Below are positions 30,939-40,765 of a stretch of DNA of 64,000 bases, piece after piece (the first letter of the stretch is position 1; each line of letters opens with the position of its first letter). The notes under the pieces are model-generated. The model ran no database searches, was not told the origin of the DNA, and saw only the letters and a list, made by a program, of their open reading frames with translations. The stretch spans positions 1 through 64,000 of the forward strand of contig NZ_JAUFQJ010000002.1 in the NCBI RefSeq assembly GCF_030409685.1, in the 5' to 3' direction. Made by a program: the position numbers and the translations under genes. The stretch is from Ferruginibacter paludis (GTDB taxonomy: Bacteria > Bacteroidota > Bacteroidia > Chitinophagales > Chitinophagaceae).

Positions 30939-33094
30939 ACTATTGGCTTCTTACTACAGAATATCCTCCTGAATTTGGTGGAGGGATCAGTACATACTGT
31001 TTACACACCGCTGTTATGCTTCAACAGCAAGATTGGAAGGTAAGTGTATTTGTTAAAGATTTTTCAGTAAAAAAGAAGCATGAACAAATTGAAGCATCCG
31101 GAGTAAGAGTGATTCGTTTTAATCCTAATGCAATGGTGCAAAAGAGCGAACTTGGTTTTGAAACAGCGCAAAGCTATGCCTTCGCCGAAATAATAAAGCA
31201 ATACCTGGAAACAGAGGGCATACCTGAAGCTTTGGAATCGCAGGAATTTGGAGGCATCGCCTATTATATCATAAATTATAAATGGCTTCAGTACCCCTTG
31301 TTTAAAAATCTGAAGATTATTGTCACATTGCATGCTCCCTCTTTTTTGTACTATGAATACAATAAAGTTCCTTACCACCGCTTCCCTTATTTTTGGATTG
31401 GAGAGATGGAAAGGTTTTGTATCAGAGGAGCAGATCTGCTCATTTCTCCCAGTCAGTACTTGGTGGATGAACTTAAGGTAAGAATGAAATTAGATGACTT
31501 GGAGATTACAGTAGTGCCTAACCCATATGTTTTTAAACGCCAGTCCGTATCCCTGGTTAATAGAAAAGATAAATTGATTTTTTTTGGGAAATTGACCCTG
31601 CAAAAAGGAGCCATTGAATTGATCCAGTATTTTCAGCAGTTATGGGAAAATGGGTTTGAACATCCATTGTATATGATTGGTGGAGGAAATCATATGTATT
31701 ATCCCGAAGGAACAGATATCATACACCATATAAAAAGAAAATATAAAAAAGAAATTGCAGAAGAAAAGCTGCAGTTGCTCGGTTCTATTCACGAGGAAAA
31801 AATAGACGGGTATCTTAGCAATGCTTGTGTAGTAATAATTCCAAGCCTTGTAGATAATCTCCCTTACACTGTTTTGGAAGCCATGAGTAAAGGTAGAATT
31901 GTTCTGGCATCAGTTCAGGGAGGACAATCAGAAATTATCGAAGATGGGGTAAATGGTTTTTTATTTAGTCATAATGAGACCGGTTCTTTTAAAAATAGAC
32001 TCAACACTATTTTATTATTAACTGACGAAGAAGTGAACGAAATTTCAAAAAGAGCTTTGGAATATATTGAATGTACTTACACTTACAATGTTATTTTTAA
32101 AAAAAAAGCATTATTAGTAAACCAGCTACTACAAAAAAATACAGCCCGCAAAAGTTTCCCGTTTATACGTCCCATTATAGCAAAGGAAGAAAGCAGTCTT
32201 GCAAAAATTGCAAGCGAGCCATTATTAACAGTTGTGCTCCCTTTTTATAACATGGGAATGTATGTTGAAGAATCTATTAAATCTATTATCGCCTCATCTT
32301 ACAAGCATATCGAAATTATCGTGATCGATGATGGCAGTACCGACCCTGAAAGTTTAAAAGTGCTGGGTGATCTTTCTAAAAAATACAATTTTTTGATTCA
32401 TCATAAAAAAAATGAAGGACTTGCTTTAGCAAGGAATACAGGAGCCCTAATGGCAAGAGGAGAACTTATGGCATTTCTTGACCCGGATGATACTGTGGAA
32501 GCTGGCTATTACCAAAAAGCCATACAGGTTTTAACTGCTTATGACAATATTGGGTTTGTGGGTTGTTGGGGTAAATATTTTGGAAACAGCGAGAAGATTT
32601 GGCCCGCATTTAACCCCGAACCTCCTTATTTACTTACTCATAATTCGGTAAACAGTAGTGCGTTGGTTTACAGAAAGGAGAGCTTTCTAAAGGCTGGTTT
32701 AAACGATGCTGCTATGATTTATGGAATGGAAGATTATGATAGTGTGATCAATATGGTTAAAAATGGATTTCAAGGTGTAGTAATCCCAGAACCGTTATGG
32801 AATTACAGGATAAGAAAAAATTCGATGGCGAGAGCATTTACAAATGATAAACAATTGTATTTATACCGATTGATTTCTGAAAAACATGCTGATTTTTATG
32901 CTACATTCGCAACCGACATTTCAAATCTACTAAATGCCAACGGCCCTGGAATGAACTATGATAATCCCACGTTAATGTATGGTTTGCCCGGTGCTGGTTT
33001 TATAAGTCAAAGGGTAAAGCAAAAAATGATTGCAATAATCAAATCGAATAGCATATTACGCAAAGCTGCAATTACAGTAAAAAGATGGTTATGA
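30935..33094 (+). CDS. GT4-GT2 fusion glycosyltransferase
   Basis: 719 residues. The first 395 residues are a GT-B enzyme (LLTTEYPPEFGGGISTYCLH, FFGKLTLQKGAIELIQYF, SLVDNLPYTVLEAMSKG). From about 428 a GT2 domain follows (LTVVLPFYNMGMYVEESIKS, IVIDDGSTDPES, DPDD near 515, MEDYD near 600). The tail is an amphipathic basic helix. The start is TTG at 30935, overlapping the preceding stop. One polypeptide with a retaining and an inverting enzyme could add two sugars of one repeat unit in turn. Confidence 0.88.
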   Translation: MNYWLLTTEYPPEFGGGISTYCLHTAVMLQQQDWKVSVFVKDFSVKKKHEQIEASGVRVIRFNPNAMVQKSELGFETAQSYAFAEIIKQYLETEGIPEALESQEFGGIAYYIINYKWLQYPLFKNLKIIVTLHAPSFLYYEYNKVPYHRFPYFWIGEMERFCIRGADLLISPSQYLVDELKVRMKLDDLEITVVPNPYVFKRQSVSLVNRKDKLIFFGKLTLQKGAIELIQYFQQLWENGFEHPLYMIGGGNHMYYPEGTDIIHHIKRKYKKEIAEEKLQLLGSIHEEKIDGYLSNACVVIIPSLVDNLPYTVLEAMSKGRIVLASVQGGQSEIIEDGVNGFLFSHNETGSFKNRLNTILLLTDEEVNEISKRALEYIECTYTYNVIFKKKALLVNQLLQKNTARKSFPFIRPIIAKEESSLAKIASEPLLTVVLPFYNMGMYVEESIKSIIASSYKHIEIIVIDDGSTDPESLKVLGDLSKKYNFLIHHKKNEGLALARNTGALMARGELMAFLDPDDTVEAGYYQKAIQVLTAYDNIGFVGCWGKYFGNSEKIWPAFNPEPPYLLTHNSVNSSALVYRKESFLKAGLNDAAMIYGMEDYDSVINMVKNGFQGVVIPEPLWNYRIRKNSMARAFTNDKQLYLYRLISEKHADFYATFATDISNLLNANGPGMNYDNPTLMYGLPGAGFISQRVKQKMIAIIKSNSILRKAAITVKRWL

Positions 33095-33248
33095 TGATGA
33101 CTGGTATATTACAAGTGAACTAAGACCTGCCGCATTAAAATAAAAATTGAATACTGTCAAATTTTATAAAACTCAATTTCTAAGATTAAAAAATATTAAA
33201 GTAATAGATTAAATAAAATTCTGTTTACCCTCAAAAATTAACTTACCC

Positions 33249-34046
33249 ATGATAGGAAACATATTAAAAGACTGGAAATCCAGAAGCAATAAATACGAAC
33301 GCTTGTGGCTACTTGCAAAAATTGAATTTAAGCTACGGTATTATGAAAATAAGTTGGGGTTATTTTGGGCATTATTAAAGCCGTTAATGGATATAGCTAT
33401 CTATTATGTGGCGTTTAAAGTAATTTTAAAAACTGACGTTCCTGCGTTTGCATCTTATCTTTTTATCGGACTAGTTTTCTGGATATTTTTTGTAGAATCA
33501 ACTACAGGAACTATTCAGATTTTAAATACAAAAAAGTACCTGTATGAGTATAGCAATATGAACAAGCTGGAGATTTATATTTCAACATTATTTTCTAATA
33601 GTATTGGCTTTTTATTCAATCTCAGTATGTTTTTCCTTTTTTATCATTTCTTTGAATCACAATCTAATCCAATATCGTATAATAACCTTTGGGTAATTGT
33701 GCTTTTCATAAATCTCTTCATTTTATCCCTGGGCTGTTCGTTGATGCTTTCTAATCTTTATATCATTGCAAAAGATATCAATCAAATCTGGATGGTATTT
33801 ATTTCGTTCTTGTTTTTTCTGTCCCCCATATTTTACAAATTATCTTCTTTTAAAGAATCTCTGCCAGCACTTGAATACGGCAATCCAATGGCTGGTATAA
33901 TTATAAATTCAAGGCGGGTAATGATGGACGGTGTTGCACCGGATTTTGAATTGCTGGCTTTTGATTTCGGCTATGCCATCTTTTTTTTATTGGTCGGCAT
34001 TATTTTATTAAATAAACTTGGCGCTAAGGCTGCCGAAAAATTATAG
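33249..34046 (+). CDS. ABC-2 type polysaccharide export permease (Wzm-like)
   Basis: 265 residues with about six membrane helices (for example FASYLFIGLVFWIFFVE, IGFLFNLSMFFLFYHFF, LWVIVLFINLFILSLGCSLM, GYAIFFLLVGIILLN). An amphipathic N-terminus (LLAKIEFKLRYYENKLG) precedes the first span, as in Wzm/TagG permeases. It is paired with the ATPase gene 2 bp downstream and should move the finished glycan, on a lipid carrier, across the inner membrane. Confidence 0.9.
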   Translation: MIGNILKDWKSRSNKYERLWLLAKIEFKLRYYENKLGLFWALLKPLMDIAIYYVAFKVILKTDVPAFASYLFIGLVFWIFFVESTTGTIQILNTKKYLYEYSNMNKLEIYISTLFSNSIGFLFNLSMFFLFYHFFESQSNPISYNNLWVIVLFINLFILSLGCSLMLSNLYIIAKDINQIWMVFISFLFFLSPIFYKLSSFKESLPALEYGNPMAGIIINSRRVMMDGVAPDFELLAFDFGYAIFFLLVGIILLNKLGAKAAEKL

Positions 34047-34048
34047 TT

Positions 34049-34783
34049 ATGGAAAGTACAATTGTAATTAAAGCAAGAAACATCAGTAAAACATTTCACA
34101 TCAGTGAAGACAGTCACAACACTGTAAAACACCGCCTGTTCAATCTCTTTAATCCGCCACGCAATAAAAACTTGGAGGCAATTAAGATGATGAATTTTGA
34201 AATTAACAAGGGTGAGTGTGTGGGCCTGATAGGCAGAAACGGTTGCGGTAAATCAACGTTGATAAGGTTGCTTGCTGGCGTTTATCCAACTGATACCGGT
34301 TTTGTTGACATCAACGGTACTACATTACTAATGAACCTTGGTGTTGGCATGAGTCACGAACTTACCGCACGTGAAAATATTTATGTATCCTCTTCGGTTT
34401 TGGGGATGAAGATTAAAGACATTGACGCAATCTTTGATAAAATTGTAAGTTTTGCAGAGCTGGAAGGATTTATTGATACCAAGATCAAATATTTTTCTTC
34501 TGGTATGGTGGCACGCCTGGGATTTTCGATTGCGGTAAACGCAGGAGCAAGTATTATGTTTTTAGATGAAATATTTGCTGTAGGCGACATGAAGTTCCAG
34601 GAAAAGGCTATTAAAGTTTTTGAATCCTCCTGGATAGAAGGCAAGACCGTTGTACTTGTTAGCCATAGTATGGAAGTGATAAAAAAATACTGTGGCCGCA
34701 CTGCGTATATGAAACATGGCGCACTGGCTTATTTTGGAGAAACAAATAAAGCAGTAGAAATGTACCTGGCAGATAATCAGTAG
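34049..34783 (+). CDS. ABC transporter ATPase for polysaccharide export (Wzt-like, short form)
   Basis: 244 residues. Walker A GLIGRNGCGKST, signature YFSSGMVARLGFS, Walker B IMFLDEIFAVGD and the switch VSHSM are intact. EFFVLKG-like N-terminal ARNISKTF and the HRLFNLF gate helix place it with Wzt/TagH. It ends right after the nucleotide-binding domain, so the C-terminal carbohydrate-binding domain of long Wzt proteins is absent. Export is therefore probably not gated by recognition of a chain-end cap. Last plus-strand gene of the locus. Confidence 0.92.
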   Translation: MESTIVIKARNISKTFHISEDSHNTVKHRLFNLFNPPRNKNLEAIKMMNFEINKGECVGLIGRNGCGKSTLIRLLAGVYPTDTGFVDINGTTLLMNLGVGMSHELTARENIYVSSSVLGMKIKDIDAIFDKIVSFAELEGFIDTKIKYFSSGMVARLGFSIAVNAGASIMFLDEIFAVGDMKFQEKAIKVFESSWIEGKTVVLVSHSMEVIKKYCGRTAYMKHGALAYFGETNKAVEMYLADNQ

Positions 34784-34790
34784 CTGTTCG

Positions 34791-36080
34791 TTAAGGACGT
34801 TTTTTACAACTGCTGATAAACGCAATAAAAAATGCCAGTAAAGTATTGCCCATCGTTCTGTCAAGATAGGTTTCTGCAAACAGTGATACACTGAAACTAA
34901 TCAATATCATTAGTCCATACCAGTCACCGGTATGAACACATTTATACGCAGGTAAAATAATAAATCCAGCCAAAAAAATAATCAGCCCGGTAAGCCCCAA
35001 ACTCATCCATACATCAAGATAATTATTGTGTACATTTCTGTTGGTCTGTATGCCAAACGCAAAGCCTTTCCTGGCATATTCCTGTTTCAGTACATCCATT
35101 TTGTCGCCCAGACCGGTACCAAAAATCGTGTTTTGTTTAATAACCGTCCAGGCACATTGCCAAACCGCTATGCGTATGTTGGCGCCATTCCACTGATCTG
35201 CTGTAAGGGCCATATTAAAATGGCTTTCTTTGGCTTCGCTGCGGTAATCAAATTTGGTATAGCTAAGCTCTTTAAAACGGTTGATTGTTTTCGGAAAAAA
35301 TTTTACCAGTAAAAAGCCAGCCAATAGCAATCCCATTATTAGAGTAATGCCTTCCAGCCATTTTTTTTTGCGGATGATCTGGATTATGGCAAATACAAAT
35401 GCGGTGCTATACAAAATAATAATGGCCATTCTGCTGGCAAGTAAAAAGTTCACCACCAATAAAATAATCAATACAGGCACCAATAAATTTTCATTAATGA
35501 GCGTCGATTTTTTAGCCATCAAATAGACGAAACTAAAAACAGCCAGGTTTACCAGCATGGCAAAATAAATTGACTGAAAATTGATGATATCACTGAGATT
35601 ATCATTGTACATTAAAGACCAGTCGTGATTTGCACCGGCACGATACATACCCCAGGCCAGGCAACCGATGGCTGCACAGGCAGTAACAGTGGCAAAGCCT
35701 GCAACCACCCTTTCTTTCAACTGCGCATTGACATAAATGGAGCCAATAGCAAAAGGAATCACAAATAAGCTGATTCGTATCCCGAGAAAGGAAATGCCTT
35801 CCTGCCGGTTGTGCGATACAAGTGCGCTGATTGCGTTTAGTAAAAGGAAAGCCATCATCAGCAATATCTCTTTTCGCTGCTTTAATAATTCCCATTTTTG
35901 TAACATGGAATTAAAGAAAAAGCTATACACAAAAAACAGCCACATGGCAACATTATACAACCAGGTTACCCCCGGCATATAAAGGCTAGCGAAAAAAAAC
36001 AGTAATAAAAAATAAAGCGTCTTTTCTTTTTTATCAAAGCCGGAGCCTCGAGTATCCCGGAGCAGTAGTCCTTTCAGCAT
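34791..36080 (-). CDS. O-antigen ligase-like (WaaL / Wzy_C family) membrane protein
   Basis: 429 residues with about ten to twelve membrane helices. The periplasmic loop carries GTGLGDKMDVL and then NVHNNYLDVWMSLGLTGLII, whose histidine corresponds to the essential HNxYL of WaaL-type ligases. It would join the exported glycan from its lipid carrier to lipid A core or another surface acceptor. It converges on the ATPase gene with 7 bp between stops. With an ABC exporter no Wzy polymerase is needed, so a ligase role is preferred, though polymerase and ligase cannot be told apart by sequence alone. Confidence 0.85.
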   Translation of the reverse strand: MLKGLLLRDTRGSGFDKKEKTLYFLLLFFFASLYMPGVTWLYNVAMWLFFVYSFFFNSMLQKWELLKQRKEILLMMAFLLLNAISALVSHNRQEGISFLGIRISLFVIPFAIGSIYVNAQLKERVVAGFATVTACAAIGCLAWGMYRAGANHDWSLMYNDNLSDIINFQSIYFAMLVNLAVFSFVYLMAKKSTLINENLLVPVLIILLVVNFLLASRMAIIILYSTAFVFAIIQIIRKKKWLEGITLIMGLLLAGFLLVKFFPKTINRFKELSYTKFDYRSEAKESHFNMALTADQWNGANIRIAVWQCAWTVIKQNTIFGTGLGDKMDVLKQEYARKGFAFGIQTNRNVHNNYLDVWMSLGLTGLIIFLAGFIILPAYKCVHTGDWYGLMILISFSVSLFAETYLDRTMGNTLLAFFIAFISSCKKRP

Positions 36081-36171
36081 GTACCAATTTTAGGCAAAAA
36101 TATGGGTAATGGACATTGTTTGATGTTTAAATTGGAAAGGACATTTTTTCAATATGATTGCCATGCGATTC

Positions 36172-36912
36172 TTAATTATCCTGTTTGTTTCTTCCTTTTT
36201 CATTTGGATATAATTGATACACAGGATCGCTTTGCCAATATTGTTTTGTATCAACATCCATAACGCTGAGTTTACCTGTAAAAGCGGCCCCGGTATCGAT
36301 ATTCCAAACGTTGCAGGATTGCATGGGAACGTCTTCATCATAATAAATTGTAGGCGTATGGCCGATGTATATTTCTTTAAATAGATTTAATTTTTTGGGA
36401 AAGAAAAGTGAGCCTGGTTTTTCCCGCAGGTGCATGGTAACTGCCATATCCCATAAGGTACGGTCCCTGTTTAAGTCGGATATATTGCTTTCTTTCTGCG
36501 GACCCTGATTGGATGTAAAACCCGCATGTACAAATAACCGCTTTTTAGCATCAATAAAATAATAAGGCAGTTGCTCTAAAAAAATAAGGTGCCAGCTGCG
36601 GGCTTCTGTAGCGGCTGCATAGTAGCTGCTAATGGTTTCTTCGCCGCCATGTGCCAGCCAGGTGCCGTTTGCCTTTCCAGATCTTAGCCATTCTTCGCAC
36701 CATTCATCATGATTGCCTTTTAAAAAAATGCATTCATTTGTTTTATCAAGGGCAAGTAAATAATCAATTACACCTGCAGATTCACTCCAGCCATCAACAT
36801 AATCTCCCAAAAAAATCAATTTATCGGTTGTAGTAATACCTGCACGTTCAAATACCTGTTGCAGCGCTTTTAATCCGCCATGTACGTCTCCTATAGCAAT
36901 CGTCCTGTTCAT
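36172..36912 (-). CDS. PPP-family metallophosphoesterase (serine/threonine phosphatase type)
   Basis: 246 residues with the dinuclear metal-site motifs in order: GDVHGG (8-13), GDYVDGW (36-42) and GNHDEW (67-72). A later HAGF and GHTP supply the remaining histidines. The set matches bacterial PPP phosphatases such as PrpA/ApaH relatives. The substrate could be a phosphoprotein or a nucleotide. It stands alone, 91 bp after the O-antigen ligase start. Confidence 0.88.
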   Translation of the reverse strand: MNRTIAIGDVHGGLKALQQVFERAGITTTDKLIFLGDYVDGWSESAGVIDYLLALDKTNECIFLKGNHDEWCEEWLRSGKANGTWLAHGGEETISSYYAAATEARSWHLIFLEQLPYYFIDAKKRLFVHAGFTSNQGPQKESNISDLNRDRTLWDMAVTMHLREKPGSLFFPKKLNLFKEIYIGHTPTIYYDEDVPMQSCNVWNIDTGAAFTGKLSVMDVDTKQYWQSDPVYQLYPNEKGRNKQDN

Positions 36913-37480
36913 TCAATATAGCTTTAAAATTTTGGCTGGTTATCAAACAGGTTTGGTCTGACAAGTAGAATACCAATCCTAACTAAATACATTTAATTAA
37001 CTAACGGATATGGATGATTAACCGCGGCAAAATTACAAAAGTTGACTGCTATTCTTTTCACAAATTATTTCTTTTCTTAAAATTTCAGCAGGTTTCAAAC
37101 AAACCAGTTTATAAATTTGATAGAATCAATCAACGACGATACCCGTGTGTGGTTGCGGTACAATTACTTTGTAGTTCTTTCTGCCAGTACCCGCCGGATG
37201 GAACATAAGATATAACAGGGCAACTTGAGTACAACTGCCGAAAAACTTCGTTATTCATCATCGCAAAAAACGCACCGGCCATAAACGCAGGTACATAACG
37301 TTTCGATTTGCTGATCTGAACAGCAATAACATCTTTTCTTTGCTGATTTGATAGTTTCTACAGGTAGACTTAACCTCTGCTCTTATTTTTTAAACCTGTG
37401 TCTTTTTTAAATTTTATTTGTCAAATTTTGTTACTACCTTATTGCTGATAAATGTTTACGCTATCAAAGATTTGTTGCAA
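36913..37480. other. 568-bp gap before the P-type ATPase
   Basis: Divergent promoter region between the phosphatase and the ATPase. Short ORFs are present (plus strand 37014-37208; an open minus-strand run of about 67 codons near 37130-37335 reading QISKSKRYVPAFMAGAFF), but none has a start, Shine-Dalgarno and family match together. The minus-strand run may be the end of a lost gene. Confidence 0.4.
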
Positions 37481-40030
37481 ATGAATACATACTATCAACT
37501 TAGTACGGGCGATGTTATAAAACAATTCAATACATCCTTCACAGGTTTAAGTGACGAAACAGTTGCTGCACTTCAAAAAAAATACGGTGCGAATGTGTTA
37601 ACGCAAACAAAACAAAAGAGCAGGCTGGCTATATTACTGGGGCAATTCACAGATATAATGATCCTGATATTGATTGGTGCTGCTGTCATTTCGTTTATTG
37701 CTGGCGAACATATAGATGCCTGCGTAATTTTAGCCATAATCATTGCAAATGCCTGGATGGGTTATTCGCAGGAATACAATGCAGAAAAGTCCATACTGCT
37801 GTTACAACAAATGGATCCGCGTTATGCACTGGTAATACGTAATAATAACCCGGTAAAACTTGTAGCGGCAGAATTGGTACCCGGCGATATCATGTTGTTA
37901 AACGCGGGTGATATTGTGCCGGCAGATGGAAGATTGATTGCTGTTCACTCGCTGCTTACCGCCGAGGCGTCGCTTACCGGCGAGAGCAATGCAGTTGAAA
38001 AACATACCAATACAATAGCGCATCAAAATCTTGTGCCCGGCGATCAGCTTAACATGGTATTCAAAGGTACGCTCGTAAGTGCGGGCAGTGCCAAAGCGGT
38101 GGTGACGGCTATTGGTATGGACACCGAACTGGGAAAGATTGCCGGCATGCTTTCGCCTGCTACCCAGCAAACGCCGCTTCAAAAGCGGCTGGCGGTCTTT
38201 AGCAAACAATTGTCTGTTGTTGTAATTATTATTTGCCTGCTGGTTTTCGCATTGGGGCTTTGGCGTGGTGAGCCTGCCTTTCAAATGTTTCTTACGGCTT
38301 TATCATTGGCAGTAGCGGCGTTGCCTGAAGCTTTGCCGGCTGTAATAACTATTGCGTTGGCGCAGGGAGCCCGCCGTATGGCAAAACAAAAAGCGTTGAT
38401 AAGAAAATTGCCGGCCGTAGAAACACTGGGTTCTGTCACCTATATCTGCACCGACAAAACAGGTACGCTTACACAAAATAGTATGCAGGTTGAAAACCTG
38501 TACGCAGCGCCCGGTTTAGAAGATTTGCTACTGCATGCAATGCTGCTAAATAATGAAATAAGTTTTGCAGCAGGTGGTTTACTCGGAGATCCGACAGAAA
38601 AAGCACTGGTAGATTATGCCATGCAGCATGGCATTTTAAGAGAGGCTGCACGTAACCAGTTTCCGGGAGTAGCAAGACTGCCTTTTGACTCCGAAAGAAT
38701 GAAGATGAGTACCTTGCATAAGCACGGCAACCGATGGATTTTATTTGTGAAAGGAGCACCGGTAAAAATGCTGGAATCCCTTGATGAAAAAAGTAAACCA
38801 CAAATTCCGGAATGGCAGACTAAAAACAGGCAATGGGCTGCTGATGGGTTAAGGGTATTAATTTTGGGGTATAGAATATTTGACCAGCCGCCTGCCGTTG
38901 TAACCAACGAAATAGAAACAGATTTGGAATTACTAGGTATGGTGGCAATGATTGATCCGCCAAGGCCCGAAATAATTGATGCCATTAGTCAATGTAAAAC
39001 AGCAGGTATCCGAACAGTCATGATCACCGGAGATCAGCCACTTACCGCCGCAGCAATTGCCGCCCGCATGGGAATAACGGGTGCCACTTACGATGGAATA
39101 AAAACTGGTGCAGATCTGACTGATCTTGCACCGGAGGAATTTGCAGGTATAGTTAAAAGCACGCTGGTATATGCAAGGGTTTCACCGAAACAAAAATTAC
39201 ATATAGTACAACAACTTCAAAAGCAGGGAGAGTTTGTTGCTATGACAGGAGACGGCGTAAATGATGCGCCATCATTGAAGCAGGCTGATATTGGTATTGC
39301 CATGGGCATAACCGGTACGGATGTTAGTAAGGAATCAGCAGACATGATTTTACTGGATGACAATTTTGCTACGATTGTAAATGCTGTCAGAGAAGGAAGA
39401 AGGATTTACGACAACATACGCAAATTTATTTTGTATGTGCTGGCCTGTAATCTGGGCGAAATATTGACCATTTTTATGGCGCCACTGTTTGGCTTTTCTA
39501 TTCCCATGTTGCCCATCCACTTGCTTTGGATTAACCTGGTAACAGATGGGTTTCCTGGTTTGGCCCTGGTAGGGGAACCCGCAGAAAAAAATATCATGCA
39601 AAAACCTCCCCGGCCTCCGGGAGAAAATTTGTTTGCCGGAGGCCTTGCCGTAAATATTTTATTTACCGGCGTTATTATAACGATAGCAACGCTTTCTGTT
39701 CAGTGGTGGGCTGTCCGGCAAGGCTATGACGTTAAGGCACAGCAAACGATGGTGTTTACCACATTGTGCTTTGTACAGTTAGGCAACGCGTTGTCTGTAA
39801 GATCTTTTCAGTTTGGTGTATTTTCGCGTAGCCTATTTGCCAATCAGTTTATGTGGGTAACAATTGTGTTAACAGTGGCATTGCAACTGCTGATTGTATT
39901 TGTACCGGGTTTGCAAACCGTCTTCAAAACTACCGCCGTGGCCGGAAATGCACTATGCGTGGTTGGTCTTGCTACATTGGTATCGGTGATGTGTACAGAA
40001 GGATTTAAACGCCTGAAGTTTCGCCCATAA
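37481..40030 (+). CDS. P-type cation-transporting ATPase (PIIA, Ca2+-type)
   Basis: 849 residues from ATG 37481; an in-frame ATG at 37418 would add 21 residues that are not part of the family. LTGES in the actuator, the phosphorylation motif [24 protein letters not shown] and [11 protein letters not shown] are intact. The membrane motifs PEALPAV (M4), NLGEILTIF (M5) and [10 protein letters not shown] (M6) match SERCA-like calcium pumps more than Na,K- or proton pumps. It should export Ca2+ or a related cation at the inner membrane. Its stop is followed at once by a strong bidirectional terminator. Confidence 0.92.
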   Translation: MNTYYQLSTGDVIKQFNTSFTGLSDETVAALQKKYGANVLTQTKQKSRLAILLGQFTDIMILILIGAAVISFIAGEHIDACVILAIIIANAWMGYSQEYNAEKSILLLQQMDPRYALVIRNNNPVKLVAAELVPGDIMLLNAGDIVPADGRLIAVHSLLTAEASLTGESNAVEKHTNTIAHQNLVPGDQLNMVFKGTLVSAGSAKAVVTAIGMDTELGKIAGMLSPATQQTPLQKRLAVFSKQLSVVVIIICLLVFALGLWRGEPAFQMFLTALSLAVAALPEALPAVITIALAQGARRMAKQKALIRKLPAVETLGSVTYICTDKTGTLTQNSMQVENLYAAPGLEDLLLHAMLLNNEISFAAGGLLGDPTEKALVDYAMQHGILREAARNQFPGVARLPFDSERMKMSTLHKHGNRWILFVKGAPVKMLESLDEKSKPQIPEWQTKNRQWAADGLRVLILGYRIFDQPPAVVTNEIETDLELLGMVAMIDPPRPEIIDAISQCKTAGIRTVMITGDQPLTAAAIAARMGITGATYDGIKTGADLTDLAPEEFAGIVKSTLVYARVSPKQKLHIVQQLQKQGEFVAMTGDGVNDAPSLKQADIGIAMGITGTDVSKESADMILLDDNFATIVNAVREGRRIYDNIRKFILYVLACNLGEILTIFMAPLFGFSIPMLPIHLLWINLVTDGFPGLALVGEPAEKNIMQKPPRPPGENLFAGGLAVNILFTGVIITIATLSVQWWAVRQGYDVKAQQTMVFTTLCFVQLGNALSVRSFQFGVFSRSLFANQFMWVTIVLTVALQLLIVFVPGLQTVFKTTAVAGNALCVVGLATLVSVMCTEGFKRLKFRP

Positions 40031-40061
40031 AAAAATCAGCCGTTAAACGTGGCTGATTTTT
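40031..40061. terminator. Bidirectional terminator between convergent genes
   Basis: AAAAATCAGCC (40031-40041) and GGCTGATTTTT (40051-40061) form a perfect 11-bp stem with a 9-base loop and T runs on both strands, starting at the base after the ATPase stop. It serves the plus-strand ATPase and the minus-strand gene ending at 40096. Confidence 0.88.
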
Positions 40062-40095
40062 GAGCATGCTTGTAGTCAAAGAGAATATGCGTCAA

Positions 40096-40569
40096 CTAAG
40101 TAAAATCATATATTCTGTGCGAACCTGGAATGAACAGGTCGTTAAAAAAGGTTTTAAATTTTTCTTTTACAGACGAAAACGTTGCCTGTTTATTTTCGCA
40201 GTATTCTGCATGTAAAATTTTAAACTTGATTAAAACAATCCCCACGTTGCCGGTGCCGGAATTAGCGTCTGCATCAGCACTATCTGCATCTTCTTCTTTT
40301 ACAATTGACGCTCTTCCGTTCAGTTTTAAACAGCTGTCCTGTCCTTTTCGGTAGTATTGCAGATGGGCAAAAAAATCCTTGTCAAATTGCGTCGTATAAG
40401 CGTCTTTACAAGACGTAAAAAACCACACGTTTCCGTCATCATCTGTTTTAAAAGTAGCAATGATATTGTTCGGTAGCTGTAGCTCTGAATCCATCTCTGC
40501 CCTGAACATAGCCATCTTAAATTCCTGAATTTTATCCTGTATAAAACGGAGATTATCATCCTTGCCCAT
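40096..40569 (-). CDS. General-stress-type PNPOx-like flavin-binding protein
   Basis: 157 residues from the ATG at 40569 (MGKDDNLRF); an upstream in-frame start at 40608 adds 13 residues that look like leader. IATFKTDDDGNVWFFTSC and QYYRKGQDSCLKLNGRASIV fit the split barrel of the general stress protein 26 group. A low-complexity acidic insert (EEDADSADADANSGTG) sits in the middle. Members bind FMN or FAD in stress responses, with no known reaction. It is separate from the longer split-barrel protein at 24-668. Confidence 0.82.
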   Translation of the reverse strand: MGKDDNLRFIQDKIQEFKMAMFRAEMDSELQLPNNIIATFKTDDDGNVWFFTSCKDAYTTQFDKDFFAHLQYYRKGQDSCLKLNGRASIVKEEDADSADADANSGTGNVGIVLIKFKILHAEYCENKQATFSSVKEKFKTFFNDLFIPGSHRIYDFT

Positions 40570-40765
40570 ACAACTAATTTTATAACAATAATTCAAATGG
40601 TGTACCACGATGTTTTACCTTACAAACAGACTTTCAGGAAGGAAGGTGTAGAGAAATTTACTCGCAACTAACAGGAAGGGGAATATTTTTTATCAGAAAC
40701 AATTTGCATCAGCATCAAAAATTAGGGCACAATACTTTCAGATAGGAAAATAAAGTAAAGAAATT

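Noticed and set aside
36990..37335. Short ORFs on both strands before the P-type ATPase
   Set aside because: The plus-strand one lacks any similarity; the minus-strand run (QISKSKRYVPAFMAGAFF) has no start codon near its beginning. A lost gene is possible but not supported.
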